Shown: positions 60,958-64,000 of the stretch, piece by piece
Numbering within the stretch: the stretch's first letter is position 1
Layout of the letters: each line of letters begins with the position of its first letter
Assembly: GCA_948471525.1 (NCBI GenBank)
Contig: CAOKSY010000002.1
Span: forward strand, 124,001 to 188,000
Direction of reading: 5' to 3'
DNA: 64,000 bases
From: an uncultured Clostridia bacterium
GTDB lineage: Bacteria; Bacillota; Clostridia; Christensenellales; UBA3700
Notes under the pieces: model-generated
Database searches by the model: none
Seen by the model: the letters and a program-made list of their open reading frames with translations, nothing else
Told to the model about the DNA's origin: nothing
Position numbers and translations under genes: made by a program

Positions 60958-62092
60958 TTTCACCTCGTTTTAGAGAATAACCTACATATTCCCTTACCTT
61001 GATATCGACGTCGTAGATTTGCTCTTCATTCTCTATCCTTTGACCTTGATAGAATTTGTCCAGAGCTCGTCTTATATAATATGGTATGTCATAAAAATTG
61101 ATTTTATTATCCAAATACGCTTTTACCAAGATTTCGTTCGCCGCATTCATTATCACGGGCGCTAAGCCCTTTTCTCGCGCGCAATATTTCGCTATCGCAA
61201 GACATGGGAATCTTTCCTCGTCCGCGTCTTCAAAGGATAGATTTTTTCCTGCAAAATCGTATTTTTCAAACGCGTAACAGCCTCTTTCAGGATACAGCAA
61301 AGCGATCTGTATAGGTAATCTCATATCGGGATAACTCATCTGCGCAATAACGCTTCCATCGGCATATTCTACCATACTGTGAACGACGCTCTGTCTGTGT
61401 ATCAGCACTTTTATATCGTCGACTTCCACGTCGAAGAGATACATAGCTTCTATAATCTCCAGTCCTTTATTCATCAAAGTCGCGCTGTCTATAGTCACTT
61501 TTGCGCCCATATCCCAATTGGGATGTTTGAGCGCGTCGCACGCTTTCGCTTTCTCTAGATCTGCTCTTCCCAAATCGCGGAACGCTCCTCCGCTTGCAGT
61601 GAGAAGTATCCTCGATATATTTTTTGCCGTCAGAGACTGCCATATCGCGCTATGCTCGCTGTCTACCGGAAATATATTTACGTTTTTTTCCTTGGAAAGC
61701 GGCATAACCAATTCTCCGCCCGCGACCAAAGTCTCTTTATTTGCAAGCGCTATATCGTTGCCGGCGCGTATCGCCGCAAGCGTCGGTCGAAGACCGCTTA
61801 TTCCGACAAGCGCGTTCAATACTACGTCAACCTTTTTTTCCGCCAGATTGCAAATCCCGTCGTCTCCGATATACACTTCGACGTCATTGAATGTTCGAGT
61901 AATTTTATCTGCAAGCTCCGAATTTTGTACCGCTACGTACTTAGGCGCATACTTTTCTATCTGTTCGATAATAAGCGAGTTTGACGCGCAACAAAGTCCC
62001 ACTACCCTCAACTTATCGGGATATGCGTCGACGACTTCCAGCGCCTGCGTTCCTATCGATCCTGTACTTCCCAATATGATCAGATCTTTCAT
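60926..62092 (-). CDS. dxr: 1-deoxy-D-xylulose-5-phosphate reductoisomerase
   Basis: NADPH-dependent second step of the MEP pathway. 388 aa. GSTGSIGTQALEVV (NADPH), ANKETLVAGG, PVDSEHSAIWQ, LTASGGAFRD, HPNWDMGAKVTIDSATLMNKGLEIIEA and HRQSVVHSMVEY are all intact, with the C-terminal helical domain. Coupled to cdsA (three bases apart). Confidence 0.97.
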   Translation of the reverse strand: MKDLIILGSTGSIGTQALEVVDAYPDKLRVVGLCCASNSLIIEQIEKYAPKYVAVQNSELADKITRTFNDVEVYIGDDGICNLAEKKVDVVLNALVGISGLRPTLAAIRAGNDIALANKETLVAGGELVMPLSKEKNVNIFPVDSEHSAIWQSLTAKNISRILLTASGGAFRDLGRADLEKAKACDALKHPNWDMGAKVTIDSATLMNKGLEIIEAMYLFDVEVDDIKVLIHRQSVVHSMVEYADGSVIAQMSYPDMRLPIQIALLYPERGCYAFEKYDFAGKNLSFEDADEERFPCLAIAKYCAREKGLAPVIMNAANEILVKAYLDNKINFYDIPYYIRRALDKFYQGQRIENEEQIYDVDIKVREYVGYSLKRGENGIFTGGKRY

Positions 62093-62095
62093 CGC

Positions 62096-62983
62096 TCAAC
62101 CTATCGCGCCTATCGCTTCGATCGCTGCTATCAACAAATATACGGTCGGCAAAACAAAGATAATACTGTCCAGCCTATCCATAATTCCGCCGTGACCGGG
62201 GAAAATTTTGCCGAAATCCTTTATACCCGCCTTTCTCTTGATCCAACTTGCTCCCAAATCTCCCAGTTCGCTCAATACTCCGCCTACGAGTCCGAAGACA
62301 ACGTAGACAGCCGCCGAGCCGCCGAGCGACTGCAAAAGCCTCAATTCTCCTACGTTTTTTAAACTTTCAAATAACGCGGTTACGTCAAATAATACGAATA
62401 CAAGCATCGCGCCGATAATTCCGCCGAGCAATCCGCCTATCGCCCCGCTCACCGTCTTCTTGGGAGAGATATTGGGACAGAGTTTTTTGCCTTTAAAAGT
62501 TATACCTACAAAATACGCCATCGTATCCGTCATTATAGGTATCAGGAGAGCAAGGAATATTCCCAGTAAACCGTATGCGCTGTGATTTATAAGCACCAAC
62601 GTAGAAAAGATTCCCAAAGGATAGATAAGTATAAATACGGTTGCCAGCAAATCTTTCAGTTCGAATTTATGTATAAGCGTAAATTCAACTATAGCTATCA
62701 TAAGCGAAAGAGTAAGCGCCGCCAATATGCCGATCTCGCCTTTGCCCAACGTCTTTTCAAAAAGTAGAATAAGCGGATATATAACTATCGATCCGAATAT
62801 CAAACTTCCCTTGACGGGATTATATTCCGCTTTTTTGAAAGCCTGAGCCATTTCGTATACACCCAAACAGCATATAGCTACCGCGACGACGTCCGCAAAC
62901 TCGACGTACAACTGTCTCAGTCCGAGTATCGTACCGAATACCACTGCAAGCAGCACTATCGCCGTCAATATTCTTTTTAGCAT
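62096..62983 (-). CDS. cdsA: phosphatidate cytidylyltransferase
   Basis: Makes CDP-diacylglycerol for phospholipids. 295 aa with about eight TM helices. The CTP signature near the C-terminus, SELGDLGASWIKRKAGIKDFGKIFPGHGGIMDRLDS, is complete. One-base overlap with uppS. Confidence 0.96.
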   Translation of the reverse strand: MLKRILTAIVLLAVVFGTILGLRQLYVEFADVVAVAICCLGVYEMAQAFKKAEYNPVKGSLIFGSIVIYPLILLFEKTLGKGEIGILAALTLSLMIAIVEFTLIHKFELKDLLATVFILIYPLGIFSTLVLINHSAYGLLGIFLALLIPIMTDTMAYFVGITFKGKKLCPNISPKKTVSGAIGGLLGGIIGAMLVFVLFDVTALFESLKNVGELRLLQSLGGSAAVYVVFGLVGGVLSELGDLGASWIKRKAGIKDFGKIFPGHGGIMDRLDSIIFVLPTVYLLIAAIEAIGAIG

Positions 62984-63678
62984 TACTTCACTCCTCCGAA
63001 TCTTCTGTCTCTTGAAGAATATTCAGTCAATATTTCATTAATTACGTCGCCGTCGAAATCGGGCCAGTACTTATCGATAAATATAAGTTCGCTGTACGCG
63101 CATTGCCACAGCATAAAGTTACTCAGCCTCTTTTCTCCGCTGGAACGCACTATCAGATCAAGCGGCGGCAAAGTCGCCGTATACAAACAGTCCTCTATCA
63201 TCTGCTCGTCGACTTCTTTCAATCCCGACTGCAAGATCTTGTTGACCGCGCGGGTTATTTCCTGTCTGGAGCCGTAGTTGAGCGCGATATTTACCATTAT
63301 TCCGGTATTATCCTTGCTCAAATCGGCAACTTTTTTTATCGCGTTCTGCGTGCTCTTAGGCAACTGAGAAATATCTCCGCTGAACATTACGCGATATCCC
63401 GAATCCGCATATTTCTTGAGTTCTTTTTTTGCAAACTGAGTGATGAGAGAAAACAGAAACTTGATCTCGCTTTGAGGTCTCGACCAGTTTTCGCAAGAAA
63501 AAGCATAGACGCTCACCGCCTGTATGCCCGCCTCCGAGCAGGCTTTTACTACGGTCTTCAACGCCTCCGCGCCCTGCTTGTGTCCATCGCTTCTAGACAG
63601 ATTGCGTTCGGCTGCCCATCGTCCGTTGCCGTCCATTATAAATGCTATATGTTTGGGGATTTTCAGTTGTTTCTCCAT
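62983..63678 (-). CDS. uppS: undecaprenyl diphosphate synthase
   Basis: Cis-prenyltransferase making the C55 carrier for cell-wall synthesis from FPP, the product of the ispA enzyme. 231 aa. HIAFIMDGNGRWA with the catalytic Asp, HKQGAEALKTVV, YAFSCENWSRP, ALNYGSRQEI, and DLIVRSSGEKRLSNFMLWQCAYSELIF are present. GAGG five bases before ATG. Preceded by unusual overlapping hairpins in the frr-uppS gap. Confidence 0.97.
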   Translation of the reverse strand: MEKQLKIPKHIAFIMDGNGRWAAERNLSRSDGHKQGAEALKTVVKACSEAGIQAVSVYAFSCENWSRPQSEIKFLFSLITQFAKKELKKYADSGYRVMFSGDISQLPKSTQNAIKKVADLSKDNTGIMVNIALNYGSRQEITRAVNKILQSGLKEVDEQMIEDCLYTATLPPLDLIVRSSGEKRLSNFMLWQCAYSELIFIDKYWPDFDGDVINEILTEYSSRDRRFGGVK

Positions 63679-63697
63679 CAGTTCCTCAATATCGAAG

Positions 63698-63745
63698 GCA
63701 AGCCGATCGTCTGTCGGCTTGCATTCTCGATCGGCAATACTGCCG
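63698..63745 (-). promoter_or_regulatory. mutually exclusive hairpins between frr and uppS
   Basis: Three stems overlap: CGGCA/TGCCG (63732-63736 with 63741-63745); GCCGATCG/CGATCGGC (63702-63709 with 63728-63735); and the 9-bp GCAAGCCGA/TCGGCTTGC (63698-63706 with 63714-63722). The middle one excludes the other two. No T tract follows, so it is not a plain terminator. It sits 20 bases before the uppS start. Confidence 0.55.
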
Positions 63746-63766
63746 GATTTTATGTATATTTATGGA

Positions 63767-64000
63767 TTATACCGACAGTATTTCCTGTTCTTTATCCTTT
63801 GTCATTTTATCGACGACTTCGATCTGCTCGGCAAGCTGCTTGTCTACGTCTTTTTCGTATACTCCCGCTTCGTCTTCGGAAATCAAGCTGTCTTTTTTGA
63901 ATTTCTTGATACTGTCGTTTATATCTCTGCGCGCGTTTCTCAATGCAACCTTCGTATTCTCCGCCATAGCCTTGAGATTTTTGCAGAGTTCTTTTCTTCT
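63767..64000 (-). CDS. frr: ribosome recycling factor, C-terminal part (cut by window edge)
   Basis: The visible C-terminal 78 residues include RRKELCKNLKAMAENTKVALR, then NARRDINDSIKKFKKD and the closing DKQLAEQIEVVDKMTKDKEQEILSV, matching RRF domain I helices. The reading frame stays open to the window edge, so the methionine at 63967 is internal and the true start lies beyond 64000. First visible gene of the frr-uppS-cdsA-dxr-rseP-ispG run. Confidence 0.95.
   Translation of the reverse strand, partial: RRKELCKNLKAMAENTKVALRNARRDINDSIKKFKKDSLISEDEAGVYEKDVDKQLAEQIEVVDKMTKDKEQEILSV

Overview
The window is a continuous stretch of a low-to-moderate GC Bacillota chromosome. The gene order is that of endospore-forming Clostridia: the spoIIIAA-AH operon, spoIVB beside recN, the nusA/infB operon, the dxr/rseP/ispG operon and the mutS-mutL-miaA block are all in canonical neighbourhoods. 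I see no rRNA, CRISPR array, prophage or insertion sequence. I cannot name the genus; an uncultured gut Clostridia lineage is my inference.

Layout. Positions 1-8341 (+): the 3' end of a T-box leader, pheS-pheT, a U32 peptidase and mutS2. Positions 8341-11169 (+): a small membrane protein, a cysteine desulfurase and thiI. A class A penicillin-binding protein (-) lies between thiI and miaB. Positions 13529-21557 (+): miaB, mutS, mutL, miaA and a ynbB-type PLP enzyme, with no hfq. lexA (-) follows, with an operator inside its promoter, then a XerS-like tyrosine recombinase (-). A 924-base gene-free region (23559-24482) comes next. It holds a 16-bp inverted repeat resembling a recombinase core site, a promoter-driven three-way-junction RNA candidate, and a terminator that competes with an upstream hairpin. 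It ends at a PadR-type regulator with a membrane domain. Positions 26039-30065 hold a TVP38-type membrane protein, rnhA, proC, tRNA-Trp and purB.

Positions 30466-46435 are all on the minus strand: asp23-nusB-folD-xseA-xseB-ispA-(membrane protein)-dxs-tlyA-nadK-argR-recN, then spoIVB with its own forespore-type promoter, and upstream of asp23 the eight-gene spoIIIA operon. Between spoIIIAA and efp sit two perfect DnaA boxes in opposite orientation. Positions 46694-64000 are also all on the minus strand: pepP-efp, the operon rimP-nusA-ylxR-ylxQ-infB-rbfA-nrnA-truB-ribF-nfo, and the operon frr-uppS-cdsA-dxr-rseP-ispG ending in a PolC reduced to its N-terminal and exonuclease parts.

Functionally the window joins mismatch and recombination repair (mutS, mutL, recN, lexA, xseAB, nfo), tRNA and rRNA modification (miaA, miaB, thiI, truB, tlyA), the MEP isoprenoid route to undecaprenyl phosphate (dxs, dxr, ispG, ispA, uppS), translation factors and sporulation.

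The observations I rate highest are: (1) three genes (miaB, the recombinase, pepP) whose sigma-A -10 box ends exactly six bases before the ATG with no ribosome binding site, implying leaderless mRNAs; (2) the structured RNA at 24117-24183; (3) the polymerase-less PolC at the polC locus; (4) the membrane-tethered PadR protein; (5) the DnaA box pair.
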